Below, piece after piece: positions 27,974 to 36,808 of a stretch of DNA of 64,000 bases (position 1 is its first letter; each line of letters opens with the position of its first letter). The position numbers and the translations under genes were made by a program. The notes beneath the pieces are model-generated. The model did no database searches. It had not been told where the DNA came from and was given only the letters and a program-made list of their open reading frames with translations. The stretch is from Pseudomonadota bacterium (GTDB taxonomy: Bacteria; Bdellovibrionota; FAC87; UBA2466). The stretch covers positions 67,409 to 131,408 of the forward strand of contig RFNO01000106.1 in assembly GCA_009927165.1 (NCBI GenBank), given 5' to 3'.

Positions 27974-29140
27974 ATGGCTGTTTTGGACAAGTTGAATGCG
28001 ATGATTTCAAAGTCCACTTCTTCCTCTCTGGGTCTGTCTCGAGGGGAAAGAGGCGGTCATTTAGGAGTTTGGGTAAAACGGGGCGAACTTTATCGAGTTG
28101 CGTTTCATTATCAAGGGCAGACTAAAACTGGAAAAGTTTTCTCGGGTCATTTTAGCTACACTTTTGGTCCCGCAGTTAATTCAGGGTGTTTCCAATCTCT
28201 AGAAATGCCCCGTTCTTTTAAAGAATTCTTGGTCGGAAAAGAGCCGGCAAAAACAGGTTCGATAACTGTTGATTTTATTTCAGAGGGTGGAAAAAACTCG
28301 AAGAGTTACGAACTACGACCCATTCTTTTATGTTATCGACAAAAAGGCGCCTTCATTCCAGGGGAGCTCTGTCATCGTGCTTGGCTAATGCCCGATACAG
28401 CGGAATTAGCTTCTATTAAAGAAAATGATCTGAAAGCTCACAGCGAGAAAATTAAGGCTGAGCTTGAAGAAAAGCGTAAAAAAGAAGAAGCCGAAAAACG
28501 TGCGCAGGAAGAAGCCGCCAAAAAAGCAGCCGAAGAAGCTGCGAAAGTAGCCGCTGCAAAAGCCGCTGCCGCATCCAAACCTGCTGCCACTGCCGCTGCT
28601 TCCGGTCCTGTTGACCGAAGTAAGCCCACATTGCCCAACGGAAAAATGATTGTGGTTTATGGAAGTTCAACGGGGAATACAAAAAATGTGGCAGATGCTG
28701 TTAAAGCGGAATTTGGCGAAGCAGTAGATCATGTGAAAAACATCACTGAAATTCACCCTGCGGATTTAGCTCAATTTGAGAAAGTCATTGTTGGAGTACC
28801 TACTTGGCATATTGGTGAAATCCAGGAAGATTGGGGAGCTGTTCTGCCTGAAATAGAAGCTCTAAATTTCCAGGGAAAAAAAGTGGCGGTCTTTGGTTTA
28901 GGGGATGGGAAAGGCTATCCCGAAACCTATGTTGATGCGATGGCAGAGCTCGTTGAAAAATTCGAAAAGAAGGGTGCGAAGCTAATCGGAATGTGGCCGA
29001 CGGAAGGTTATGAGTTTAAAAAATCAAAAGCGTTGCGAGACGGCAAGTTTTTGGGTCTTGTGATCGACGTAGAAAACCAAGATCATCTCTCAGACAAAAG
29101 AGTGAAAGCTTGGGTTGCCCAACTTCAAAAAGAACTCTAA
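27974..29140 (+). CDS. Flavodoxin fused to an unknown N-terminal domain through an Ala/Lys/Glu helix
   Basis: 388 residues. Residues about 222-388 are a long-chain flavodoxin: the FMN phosphate loop YGSSTGNTKNVADA, then VGVPTWHIGEIQEDW and FGLGDGKGYPETYVDAM, matching the FldA loop order. Residues 1-150 form a separate cytoplasmic domain with no recognised family (LSRGERGGHLGVWVKRGELY, LLCYRQKGAFIPGELCHRAW). A charged, Ala-rich helix (KAELEEKRKKEEAEKRAQEE, then Ala repeats, about 145-215) joins them. No signal peptide. Free flavodoxins are single-domain electron carriers, so a tethered one suggests a dedicated redox partner. ATG 27974 has AAGGA about 13 bases before it. Confidence 0.88.
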   Translation: MAVLDKLNAMISKSTSSSLGLSRGERGGHLGVWVKRGELYRVAFHYQGQTKTGKVFSGHFSYTFGPAVNSGCFQSLEMPRSFKEFLVGKEPAKTGSITVDFISEGGKNSKSYELRPILLCYRQKGAFIPGELCHRAWLMPDTAELASIKENDLKAHSEKIKAELEEKRKKEEAEKRAQEEAAKKAAEEAAKVAAAKAAAASKPAATAAASGPVDRSKPTLPNGKMIVVYGSSTGNTKNVADAVKAEFGEAVDHVKNITEIHPADLAQFEKVIVGVPTWHIGEIQEDWGAVLPEIEALNFQGKKVAVFGLGDGKGYPETYVDAMAELVEKFEKKGAKLIGMWPTEGYEFKKSKALRDGKFLGLVIDVENQDHLSDKRVKAWVAQLQKEL

Positions 29141-29145
29141 TCCGA

Positions 29146-30135
29146 GTGTCTGGTATTCAACCCTACATTTTAGGCAGTGGAGCTGCTTCAAAAGCTATTC
29201 AAAATAGCCTATCTGTTTTGGATGTTCTTCATCCTGATTGGGGTATTAGAAAACCCATTCTTCTAAAAAGAAACACGAAATTATCGGACCTAAAACCAAA
29301 CAATGAAGCCGTGCTTTTTCTGGCTAATCCCCACGCTTTGCATGCTCCAGGTTTATTGGAAGCTCAAGAGGCTGGATTTTCGTGGCTGATTTCAGAAAAG
29401 CCAAGTGCTGTCAGTTTGGATCAAGTGAGCCTTCTCAAACAAATAAAAATTCCAGTAGCGGTTTGTCACGGCTATCGTCAGACTTGGGCAATTCAAAAGA
29501 TAAAACAAATGTTATCAAATGGGGAACTCGGTTCGTGGATTACCATTGAGGGAAGGTATTGGCAGTCGAGTGCCGCCCAAAAAAAACTTTCTGGAAACTT
29601 TCAAAAAAACTGGAAGGATAATCAAAGTCTCAGTGGAGATTTTGATGTTTTATTGGATTTAGGAACACATTGGGTCGATCTCGTAATGTTTCTTGCGGGG
29701 GAAAATCCAACGGGTGGATCCGTTTGGCGCTCTTATGCTAACTCAGATGTCGCACACCGAGATACTTACAATATGATTTTGATGGAGTTTTCTGAAAATC
29801 GAAGGTCTTTTGCCTCGGTATCCAAAACGGTCCATGGTTCTGGGAATGATTTAGAAATTCATGTTATCGGTGAAAAAAAATCTATTTCCTGGAAGTTTTT
29901 AAATCCTGATGAACTTGTGATCGGAGAGGGAAATCAAAAAAACACTTTGAATCGTCCAGATGATTCCCTGTTGGGGAGCCAACAGTATCCTTTTCATGGG
30001 ATGGGGTGGCTCGAAGGGTACATTGAAATTATCAAACAGTATTTTATGCAAATGCGGGGAGAAAAATATACTCCCTATCCCAACCTAAACGATCAGATTC
30101 GAAATCTTGAATTTCTTTTCAAGCAAGCTAAGTAA
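29146..30135 (+). CDS. Gfo/Idh/MocA-family NAD(P)-dependent oxidoreductase
   Basis: 329 residues from GTG 29146, six bases after the flavodoxin stop; an earlier TTG at 29110 would overlap that gene. The Rossmann start YILGSGAASKAIQNSL is a degenerate GxGxxS loop. The family EKP motif appears as ISEKPSAVSLDQ near residue 80. The C-terminal substrate-domain motif DLGTHWVDLVMFLAG near residue 170 carries the conserved His. These enzymes act on sugars, inositols or related polyols, and the substrate here is unknown. The tail overlaps the converging trmB by eight bases. Confidence 0.85.
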   Translation: MSGIQPYILGSGAASKAIQNSLSVLDVLHPDWGIRKPILLKRNTKLSDLKPNNEAVLFLANPHALHAPGLLEAQEAGFSWLISEKPSAVSLDQVSLLKQIKIPVAVCHGYRQTWAIQKIKQMLSNGELGSWITIEGRYWQSSAAQKKLSGNFQKNWKDNQSLSGDFDVLLDLGTHWVDLVMFLAGENPTGGSVWRSYANSDVAHRDTYNMILMEFSENRRSFASVSKTVHGSGNDLEIHVIGEKKSISWKFLNPDELVIGEGNQKNTLNRPDDSLLGSQQYPFHGMGWLEGYIEIIKQYFMQMRGEKYTPYPNLNDQIRNLEFLFKQAK

Positions 30136-30853
30136 AAATTGAGGGATCAATTAGAACGGGTTTTTTTACAATCACTTCATAACAAGGCTGTCCCTGGTCT
30201 AGAAAAGTTCGTTCGAATTTGGTTCTTCCTCCAGGAAACAACTCTAAAGCATTTAAAGGATGAGCCGAAATTTCACCTGCTTTGAGAACTTCCAACCCGT
30301 ATTGTTTTTCCCAAACATAATGAGCCTCTTCGACGTAAAACTTCTGGTCCGAAGCCAAAATAATCAATCCTCCCGGCTCAAGCGCATTCAGCAAATGGGG
30401 CATTACGGGATGAAAGTGCCAGCGGTGTTTGCGATGGGAGTTTTTGGGCCACGGGCATGGGTACAGAATATAAACTCGCTCTAAGCTGTTTTGAGGAACT
30501 CCTTTGATTAAAGCCGAAATGGCATTCCCGCGGATTCCCAAAAAGTTTTTTAGTCCAGCCTCTTCAGTTCGTCTCGCAAGTCTTTTTCCGCGCATGCGAT
30601 CGCGTTCCAGAGCTACAAGATTTTTGTCCGGATGAAGACGAGCCATGGACTCAAAAAACTGACCGGTACCTGCTCCAATTTCAAGCCACAGAGATTGGGG
30701 CTTGAGAAAATCGTTGGGAATGGTTGGCGCCTTTCGAAATTCCTCTTTAAAAAAATCTTCATACTGTTGGTGGGACGGACTGTGCTTCAAATCCCATTCA
30801 ATTCGACTGGGGTTAAACGTCGGCGGTAAACTTTGGGGTCTCATAGAACGCAA
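30128..30853 (-). CDS. trmB: tRNA (guanine-N7)-methyltransferase, TrmB-like
   Basis: 241 residues. TrmB methylates G46 of tRNA using SAM. The SAM loop WLEIGAGTGQFFESMA, the acidic ALERDRMRGKR and the family hallmark in the form YPCPWPKNSHRKHRW are present. The usual hallmark is PDPWPKKRHHKRR, so the first Asp is Cys and a basic residue is changed. The rest of the fold is standard, ending ASDQKFYVEEA and a C-terminal EVIVKKP. The variant motif makes the assignment good but not certain; another class I tRNA or protein methyltransferase is possible. It starts at ATG 30853. Confidence 0.8.
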   Translation of the reverse strand: MRSMRPQSLPPTFNPSRIEWDLKHSPSHQQYEDFFKEEFRKAPTIPNDFLKPQSLWLEIGAGTGQFFESMARLHPDKNLVALERDRMRGKRLARRTEEAGLKNFLGIRGNAISALIKGVPQNSLERVYILYPCPWPKNSHRKHRWHFHPVMPHLLNALEPGGLIILASDQKFYVEEAHYVWEKQYGLEVLKAGEISAHPLNALELFPGGRTKFERTFLDQGQPCYEVIVKKPVLIDPSIFT

Positions 30854-30888
30854 GAACTTGCCCCGATTTTGAGAAATAATCTAGCTTT

Positions 30889-31479
30889 TTAAGCGGATGG
30901 CTCGTAACAACGTCGGCATCGTGCCTCGTAGAACTCTCCGGCACCGACTAAAATCTGGCCGCCCCCTTGGGTTTCCTCAGATTCCCGCCGCTGAGTTCGG
31001 GAGGCAGTGTTGCCACAAATAGTGCAAATTGCTGACATTTTCGTCACAAATTCTGCGGTAGCCATTAGCTGGGGCATGGGCCCAAATGGAACCCCTCGGT
31101 AGTCCATGTCTAAACCAGCCACAATAACTCTGAGCCCACGATTCGCTAGACGGTGGCAAATTTCAACAATACTGGGGGCTAAAAACTGAGCTTCATCAAT
31201 ACCCACCACTCGGGTGTTGTCTTCGACCAATTGTAGAATTTCTTCTGGATTCTCAATATTGACGGCATTAAAGGCCAAGGAGGAATGGCTCACCACGTGG
31301 TCATTAGAAAAACGATTATCCAATTTGGGTTTGAAAACTTGTACTTTTTGCCGAGCGATTTTAGCGCGGTTAATGCGGTGTATTAACTCCTCGGTTTTAC
31401 CACTAAACATGCTGCCACAAACCACTTCTACCCAACCCATTGACCCAAGCGTAGGCAATTGAACATTCACTCGTTGCAC
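30889..31479 (-). CDS. tdk: Thymidine kinase (type II, TK1-like)
   Basis: 196 residues. It phosphorylates thymidine in nucleotide salvage. Walker A is CGSMFSGKTEELIHRI. The family sequences VGIDEAQFL and AGLDMDYRGVPFGP (lasso region) are present, and the structural zinc is held by CTICG and CRRCY. The start at 31479 adds a short 15-residue extension before WVEVVCGSMFSGK. A salvage kinase beside class II ribonucleotide reductase 1.3 kb away suits an organism that uses host- or environment-derived nucleosides, but that is inference. Confidence 0.95.
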   Translation of the reverse strand: MQRVNVQLPTLGSMGWVEVVCGSMFSGKTEELIHRINRAKIARQKVQVFKPKLDNRFSNDHVVSHSSLAFNAVNIENPEEILQLVEDNTRVVGIDEAQFLAPSIVEICHRLANRGLRVIVAGLDMDYRGVPFGPMPQLMATAEFVTKMSAICTICGNTASRTQRRESEETQGGGQILVGAGEFYEARCRRCYEPSA

Positions 31480-31611
31480 CCTCGAAAACTGAAATTGATG
31501 TGAAACCTGTTACTGACTGATCTGAAATATAATGAACCGATTTCGGACCGACAAGAGAAACGAAAAAAATCTTCATTGCGCAGAGAGCCTTGGTTGTGGG
31601 ACAGTGTGGTT

Positions 31612-32226
31612 ATGTCAGCAGAAATTCTTATGCAAGTAGATTACTCAATAGTGGCTCGAATTGGGCGGGCCTGGTTTAAAGTCAGAAGCTATTCTCCGAT
31701 TCCCCTCTTTTTACTTTTGGTAATTCTTCCGCCTCATTTCACTCCCACACCATTACAAATGGCGGCAGCCGTTCTAGGAATTATCGGCGCAGAAGCTCTT
31801 CGAATTTGGTCAGTGGGTTATGCAGGAAGTGCAACTCGCACTCGAGGAGATTCAGTCCCTCAATTAGTTCACGCAGGTCCTTACCGCTTCGTACGCAATC
31901 CTCTCTATTTAGCTAACATTGCAATGTACACGTGCGCCGGACTGATCTTTGGTTTCTCGGGTTTAAGTGCACTTATTTTTCTCTTCAGCGCCATTGAATA
32001 TATTTTTATCGTGGCTTTTGAAGAGGAAACTCTCCATCAACTTTTTGGTAAATCTTACGAAAACTACTGCGAAAAAGTTCCTCGATGGTCGCCTAGCTTT
32101 CATCCATTAATCGAATCAACCGGACAGACTTTTTCTCTCTTGAAAGCTCTTCGGAGTGAAAGAAGTACTTTTTTCTCGTTGGCAATGATGGGGTTTTTGT
32201 TTGTAGTGAAAAAAGCCTTCCTCTAA
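31612..32226 (+). CDS. Isoprenylcysteine/phospholipid methyltransferase-family membrane protein
   Basis: About 204 residues from ATG 31612; the frame also runs back to a TTG at 31576. It has four hydrophobic segments and the family signature HAGPYRFVRNPLYLANI near residue 105, which holds the SAM-binding Arg-His region. The C-terminal pair EEETLHQLFGKSYENYCEKV with a following RW is also typical. Members (ICMT/PEMT-like) methylate small lipids or isoprenoid groups in the inner membrane; the substrate is not predictable. A TATAAT lies at 31528-31533 without a good -35. The end overlaps the converging gene by four bases. Confidence 0.82.
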   Translation: MSAEILMQVDYSIVARIGRAWFKVRSYSPIPLFLLLVILPPHFTPTPLQMAAAVLGIIGAEALRIWSVGYAGSATRTRGDSVPQLVHAGPYRFVRNPLYLANIAMYTCAGLIFGFSGLSALIFLFSAIEYIFIVAFEEETLHQLFGKSYENYCEKVPRWSPSFHPLIESTGQTFSLLKALRSERSTFFSLAMMGFLFVVKKAFL

Positions 32227-32735
32227 AGAGCAAAAGTAAAGTTACCCCCAAATCCCAAGACCGGTTTTTCCAAGAAATAAGCGCGCATTTCAGTCCCCAT
32301 CCGGAAGTCTTTCGCTAAAGGAAAAATGAGGCCGAATCCCATATTAGGGCCAACATCCTGATGGTCTACATTTCGAGAAAGATAGCGACTGTATTGCCCC
32401 CCAACAGAAATAAACCCAGTAAAAAACCGAGTTTTATAATCTAAGCGATAGTCAATTTCAGCCAGAAAAATATGTTCAATTTGGGGGTACACACCCGTGT
32501 CACTTCCGTAAGAAACTCCAATTTGAATATGGTCCTGTCCAATGGGAATAAAAACACGCGGGCTATAAACAATCTGAGTGCTTTCAAAATCAGGCAGTTG
32601 ATCTGGCACAAGAAATTGTATTCCCAGCCCCAGAAGATATCGGTGCTCTTCTGTGGTCTCCAATCGGTCGAGACGGTCTGCCCCAAAAGCCGATAAATAA
32701 AAAGCTACCGAAAATACAAGTACTATCTGTCTCAT
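32223..32735 (-). CDS. Predicted outer-membrane barrel protein, small
   Basis: 170 residues. A signal peptide (MRQIVLVFSVAFYLSAFGA) is followed by strand-rich alternation: HRYLLGLGIQFL, RVFIPIGQDHIQIGVSYG, KTRFFTGFISVGGQYSRY, and the final FGGNFTFAL. The size fits an eight-stranded barrel. No specific family is recognised. It lies 33 bases from the divergent nrdJ start, and its tail touches the methyltransferase gene, so it is transcribed alone. Confidence 0.68.
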   Translation of the reverse strand: MRQIVLVFSVAFYLSAFGADRLDRLETTEEHRYLLGLGIQFLVPDQLPDFESTQIVYSPRVFIPIGQDHIQIGVSYGSDTGVYPQIEHIFLAEIDYRLDYKTRFFTGFISVGGQYSRYLSRNVDHQDVGPNMGFGLIFPLAKDFRMGTEMRAYFLEKPVLGFGGNFTFAL

Positions 32736-32767
32736 GAACTCTTTTAAGATACCCTAGCGTCGAGCGA

Positions 32768-34537
32768 GTGGCTAGCAGTATACTTTTGAGAATGAACAGT
32801 AATTTGAGTTCTAATGCTCTCCAGGTTCTTGAAGCGAGATACTTATTAAGAGATTCAAAAAATCAGTTAATAGAGACCCCCGATGACCTTTTTATTCGTG
32901 TGGCAACCAGTGTTGCAAAGGCTGAAAAGAAATGGGGAGGACCAAGTCAAGTAAAGCACTGGCGGTCGCGCTTTCTTTCAGCTCTCACCGAGCTTGAGTT
33001 TCTCCCGAATTCCCCAACACTTATGAACGCCGGAACTCCTCTGGGTCAATTGAGTGCTTGTTTCGTTCTCCCTGTTGAAGACGACCTTATCAAAATATTT
33101 GATGCTTTGAAATTGATGGCCATTGTTCAGCAATCAGGAGGGGGGACAGGTTTTTCTTTTTCCAAGCTCCGAATGAAGGGTGATCCGGTTTCGGTTACCA
33201 GTGGTGTGGCGAGCGGCCCAGTGTCTTTCATGAAAATCTTTGATGTGGCGACAGAAAACATTCGTCAAGGTGGCAAGAGGCGAGGAGCTAATATGGCCGT
33301 GCTTAGAATTGATCACCCGGATATTGAGGAGTTTATCGAAGCCAAAAGGAATTTAGAGACACTCACAAATTTTAATCTTTCGATCGGCATGACGGATGCG
33401 TTCATGAGAGCCGCTGCCAAAGGTCAAAATCATGCACTTATCGATCCTTTTGATGGAAAAAAGAAAAGGGTAGTGTCAGCACGAGCTTTATTAAAAGAAA
33501 TAGCAACAGCTGCTTGGAAAACCGGAGACCCAGGCCTAATTTTTTTGGACGCAATGAACAGGGAAAATCCCACTCCTCATTTGGGGCCTATCGAAGCCAC
33601 CAATCCGTGTGGAGAAGTACCCCTCCTTCCTTACGAAGCTTGTAACTTGGGTTCTATCAACTTAACTAAGATGGTCCAAAAGTCTGGTCATGGCTGGGAA
33701 ATTGATTGGAAGAAACTGGAAGAGACTGTCGCCGTAGCGGTGAGATTTTTGGATAATGTGATTGAAGTAGGAAAATGGCCATGTTCCCAAATTGAGAACC
33801 AAGTAAAAGGTAACCGAAAAATCGGTTTGGGAGTGATGGGATTTGCAGAGTTACTTGTTTTAATGAAAATTCCTTACGATTCAATGCAAGCAGTAGAAAC
33901 TGCTTCCAGTCTGATGAGAACAATATCTGATTTGGCCTGGAAATCTTCTCAAGAGCTAGCTCTTGAGAGAGGGGTTTTTCCGAATTGGAAGAAAAGTACT
34001 TTAAATAAAAAACAAATAAAAGCCCGAAACGCAACAGTCACTTCAATTGCTCCGACAGGTACTATTAGTTTGATTGCTGGAACTTCCTCCGGTATTGAGC
34101 CGCTCTTTGGGATTTCCTATACGCAAAAGAACGTGTTAGACGGAAAAACCCTACGTGTTTTGAATCCTGTTTTCAAACGTATTTGTAGAGAGCAAGAATT
34201 GATTTCGGAAAAGGAATTAAAGGCGGTCGAGAAGTCTGGCAGCCTTTCACAGGCCTCCGCACTGACTCTGCAGTGGAGAGCTATTTTTAAAACAGCTACG
34301 GAAATTCCCGCAAAAGCTCAATTGGAAATACAAGCTGCGTTTCAAGAACATACGGATAATGCCGTTTCAAAAACTATTAATCTTCCGGAAGATTCCACAG
34401 TGGAAGATGTACTTTGGATTTACCAGTCTGCTTGGGAAAAGAGACTGAAAGGAATAACTGTGTTTCGTTACGGATGTCGAGGAGAGCAGGTTCTTGAGTT
34501 GGGGCAGAGTTGTAGTCCAGCCGATTGTCGACTTTAA
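32768..34537 (+). CDS. nrdJ: Ribonucleotide reductase, class II (adenosylcobalamin-dependent)
   Basis: 589 residues from GTG 32768, or 581 from ATG 32792. It reduces ribonucleotides to deoxyribonucleotides. The family sequences are in order: SPTLMNAGTPLGQLSACFVLP (redox Cys98), IVQQSGGGTGFSFSKLR, GKRRGANMAVLRIDHPDIEEF, NPCGEVPLLPYEACNLGSINL (Cys281 and Cys292, including the expected thiyl-radical cysteine) and SIAPTGTISLIAGTSSGIEP. A C-terminal pair CSPADC would regenerate the active site. The gene has no partner nrdB and no ATP-cone, both consistent with class II. It is compact: many NrdJ exceed 700 residues. It needs no oxygen but depends on vitamin B12. Confidence 0.93.
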   Translation: MASSILLRMNSNLSSNALQVLEARYLLRDSKNQLIETPDDLFIRVATSVAKAEKKWGGPSQVKHWRSRFLSALTELEFLPNSPTLMNAGTPLGQLSACFVLPVEDDLIKIFDALKLMAIVQQSGGGTGFSFSKLRMKGDPVSVTSGVASGPVSFMKIFDVATENIRQGGKRRGANMAVLRIDHPDIEEFIEAKRNLETLTNFNLSIGMTDAFMRAAAKGQNHALIDPFDGKKKRVVSARALLKEIATAAWKTGDPGLIFLDAMNRENPTPHLGPIEATNPCGEVPLLPYEACNLGSINLTKMVQKSGHGWEIDWKKLEETVAVAVRFLDNVIEVGKWPCSQIENQVKGNRKIGLGVMGFAELLVLMKIPYDSMQAVETASSLMRTISDLAWKSSQELALERGVFPNWKKSTLNKKQIKARNATVTSIAPTGTISLIAGTSSGIEPLFGISYTQKNVLDGKTLRVLNPVFKRICREQELISEKELKAVEKSGSLSQASALTLQWRAIFKTATEIPAKAQLEIQAAFQEHTDNAVSKTINLPEDSTVEDVLWIYQSAWEKRLKGITVFRYGCRGEQVLELGQSCSPADCRL

Positions 34538-34541
34538 CTGT

Positions 34542-36461
34542 TTAACCTTCAAATCCCTTTAAATGGATACTGACATAGGATTTACCATCTAGGGTAGCCC
34601 CCGGTTCTGGCTTTTGATCGGATACATATCCGCTGCCTGATACTTGAACTGAATCTACATATCGATTTAAAAGTCTCATGGCTTCGGAAAGCGATAGCCC
34701 CTTTAAGTCTGGCATTAACCAACGTCCTGGTCCAGCTGTGATGAGTTCATGTGGTGCTGTAGTTTCTTTTAGGGAAGGTGCTGATGTTGAACCTGCAACC
34801 ACTTCCGTGGAATGGCGATTGAGAATTCGTAAAGATTGCTCTGCAATTTTTTTAAAGAGAGGAGCAGCAATCACTGAAGCATAGTATTGCGAATGAGGTT
34901 CATCTACCATCACCCCGATTAAAAGCTGAGGCTGTTCGGGGGGAAGAAATCCAATGAAAGAGGAGTAATACTTATTATTTTTATACCCTAATTTCGGGTC
35001 ATATTTCTGTGCAGTCCCCGTTTTTCCTGCCACTCTAACTCCAGGTATTTTTGCAAAACTTCCAGTTCCTTTAGGATCTTCTGTCACTGCTACAAGAAGT
35101 TCTCTGATTGCTTTCGCCGTTTTTGGACTAATTACCGGTTGTGGCTTGAAATTATTTTTAACTTCTTTGGAAATGATTGTGGGACTGACTAAATAACCCC
35201 CATTCGCAAACGGAGAAAAGGCAGTGACTAACTGCAGGGGAGTAGTGGATAGCCCTTGTCCGAAACCCAGTGTTGCAAGAAGCAGAGGAGAAATAGAGTC
35301 TGCTGATTTTGGCTGGCTGGTCGCTTCTCCACCTGTCTCAATTCCCGTTTTTTGATCAAGCCCAAATTTTGAAATTATATCCTTAGCTCCATCACTTCCA
35401 ATCATTTGAGCAATTCGGACAGCGCCAATGTTACTGGAATAGGCTAGAACTTTCTCTAAAGTAAGTTTAGCGTGACGGTGGCTACTCTCCGCTTCTGAAA
35501 TAGTCGTTTTTCCCACTTTGATTTTTCCATTTCCGCAATCAATTAAACTATCGCGAGTTAGTAGACCCCTCTCTAGCGCTTCAGCTGCAAAGAGTACCTT
35601 CATGGTAGAGCCCGGTTCATACAGGGCCTGAGTGACACGGTTCTGTAGATTGTCACTCGGAGTTTGGTTTGTGAAATTGGGATCAAAAGAGGGTCTTTGT
35701 GCTATCGCGAGAATTTCCCCGTTGTTCGGATCCATCACTACGGCCATAACTGAGCGAGCTTTGGTTTCGGTTTTTGCTTTTTCAAGCTCTTGTTCAACCA
35801 GAGACTGAATCCTGCGATCAAGAGTGAGTTCAAGTGAAGCCTCGGTCTTTGTGGGGCTCGTGTTTTCGATATAGCTGGTATTTCCCTTTCCATCTTTGGG
35901 AATTCTCGATTTTTGAGCTTCCTGAAGAAGGATTTCGTTCAGGGTGAGCTCAATACCGGCCAGCCCATTCCCATCAATATCGGTAAAACCAAGAGAATGG
36001 GCAGCTAAAGAGCCGTTGGGATAAATTCTTTTGTTTTCAGATTCTATCCCCAGGCCAGGAATTTTTAGTTCTTTAATCCGTGTTGCTTTTTCTTCATTGA
36101 TTTGTCTTTGCAGCCAAACAAAGTTCTTCTGGGGATCAAGTTTTTGTAACCACTTGGAGGAATTACCCCCTAAGTGCTTTGCTAGAACCTGGGCAACTCT
36201 TTTTCGAGAGGGTACTTTTTTCGGATGAGCGTAAAGCGAGCTCACTGGAATGCTGACAGCGAGTTCCTCATGATTCCTATCAAATATGGGAAGTCGAAAT
36301 GGAGCGCGTTTATCTGTTTTGGTGAATTGCTTTTTAGACAGGTTGTCCAGAGCATCGTCTGGTAAAAGCTGCAACTGAACGAGTCGAAATGAGACTAGAG
36401 AAAAAAAAGCTGCGAAAGACAAGAAAACAAGGCCCAAACGGATCTTTAGCCATGGGTTCAT
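34542..36461 (-). CDS. ftsI: Division-specific penicillin-binding protein (FtsI/PBP3) with PASTA domain
   Basis: 639 residues. It is the septal peptidoglycan transpeptidase, anchored in the inner membrane by the segment around residues 10-28. The PBP dimer domain covers about 55-210. The transpeptidase motifs are S285-T-M-K288, S342-S-N344 and K480-T-G482. Residues about 572-637 form one PASTA domain (WLMPDLKGLSLSEAMRLL, then KPEPGATLDG). A C-terminal PASTA domain is common in delta-proteobacterial and Gram-positive FtsI but absent from E. coli FtsI. Its ATG overlaps the ftsL stop (ATGA). Normally murE follows; here murE is 28 kb away on the other strand. Confidence 0.95.
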   Translation of the reverse strand: MNPWLKIRLGLVFLSFAAFFSLVSFRLVQLQLLPDDALDNLSKKQFTKTDKRAPFRLPIFDRNHEELAVSIPVSSLYAHPKKVPSRKRVAQVLAKHLGGNSSKWLQKLDPQKNFVWLQRQINEEKATRIKELKIPGLGIESENKRIYPNGSLAAHSLGFTDIDGNGLAGIELTLNEILLQEAQKSRIPKDGKGNTSYIENTSPTKTEASLELTLDRRIQSLVEQELEKAKTETKARSVMAVVMDPNNGEILAIAQRPSFDPNFTNQTPSDNLQNRVTQALYEPGSTMKVLFAAEALERGLLTRDSLIDCGNGKIKVGKTTISEAESSHRHAKLTLEKVLAYSSNIGAVRIAQMIGSDGAKDIISKFGLDQKTGIETGGEATSQPKSADSISPLLLATLGFGQGLSTTPLQLVTAFSPFANGGYLVSPTIISKEVKNNFKPQPVISPKTAKAIRELLVAVTEDPKGTGSFAKIPGVRVAGKTGTAQKYDPKLGYKNNKYYSSFIGFLPPEQPQLLIGVMVDEPHSQYYASVIAAPLFKKIAEQSLRILNRHSTEVVAGSTSAPSLKETTAPHELITAGPGRWLMPDLKGLSLSEAMRLLNRYVDSVQVSGSGYVSDQKPEPGATLDGKSYVSIHLKGFEG

Positions 36462-36766
36462 TGAGTCTTCCTAGTGCTTTGGATGCCCGGAGAAGTTGTG
36501 GCAGAAGAGTATTTGAGTGTTTTTCCAAGCGAAGGAGCTGTCATACCAAGTTGAGTTCCGAGAGTTGCTAATCTTTGAGGTGAAGTTAAGCGAGTCCATT
36601 TCACTCGCAGCTCTTGGCCTTCATTTTTTAACTGTTGGAGCGCTGTTTCTTTTTGAACATAATCATAGGTAGCTTTCACGTTGGTAGTGCGCACCCAAAT
36701 AACTGCTGAGCTACTAAAGAATAAAATCGCCATTAAAATGACGAGTTCTGTTTTGTTGGGATTCAT
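36458..36766 (-). CDS. ftsL: FtsL-like cell division protein
   Basis: 102 residues. A short cytoplasmic start, one membrane segment (LVILMAILFFSSSAVIWVR) and a coiled-coil periplasmic stretch (YVQKETALQQLKNEGQELRV) give the bitopic FtsL layout. It then has LTSPQRLATLGTQLGMTAPS, a common FtsL C-terminal pattern. FtsL with FtsB and FtsQ activates septal wall synthesis by FtsW-FtsI. Sequence conservation in this family is low, so the call rests on topology and its place between rsmH and ftsI. Confidence 0.85.
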   Translation of the reverse strand: MNPNKTELVILMAILFFSSSAVIWVRTTNVKATYDYVQKETALQQLKNEGQELRVKWTRLTSPQRLATLGTQLGMTAPSLGKTLKYSSATTSPGIQSTRKTQ

Positions 36767-36808
36767 AAATTTATGGAGAGATGAACTACTGAGTCTATTG
36801 TAAATTCT

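Noticed and set aside
31528-31533. TATAAT before the ICMT-like gene as a promoter
   Set aside because: No acceptable -35 hexamer lies at 16-18 bases, so it is mentioned only under the gene.
32689-32696. GCCGATAA, identical to a sigma-28 -10 element
   Set aside because: It lies inside the reverse-strand barrel gene, and no TAAA-like -35 occurs at the required distance.
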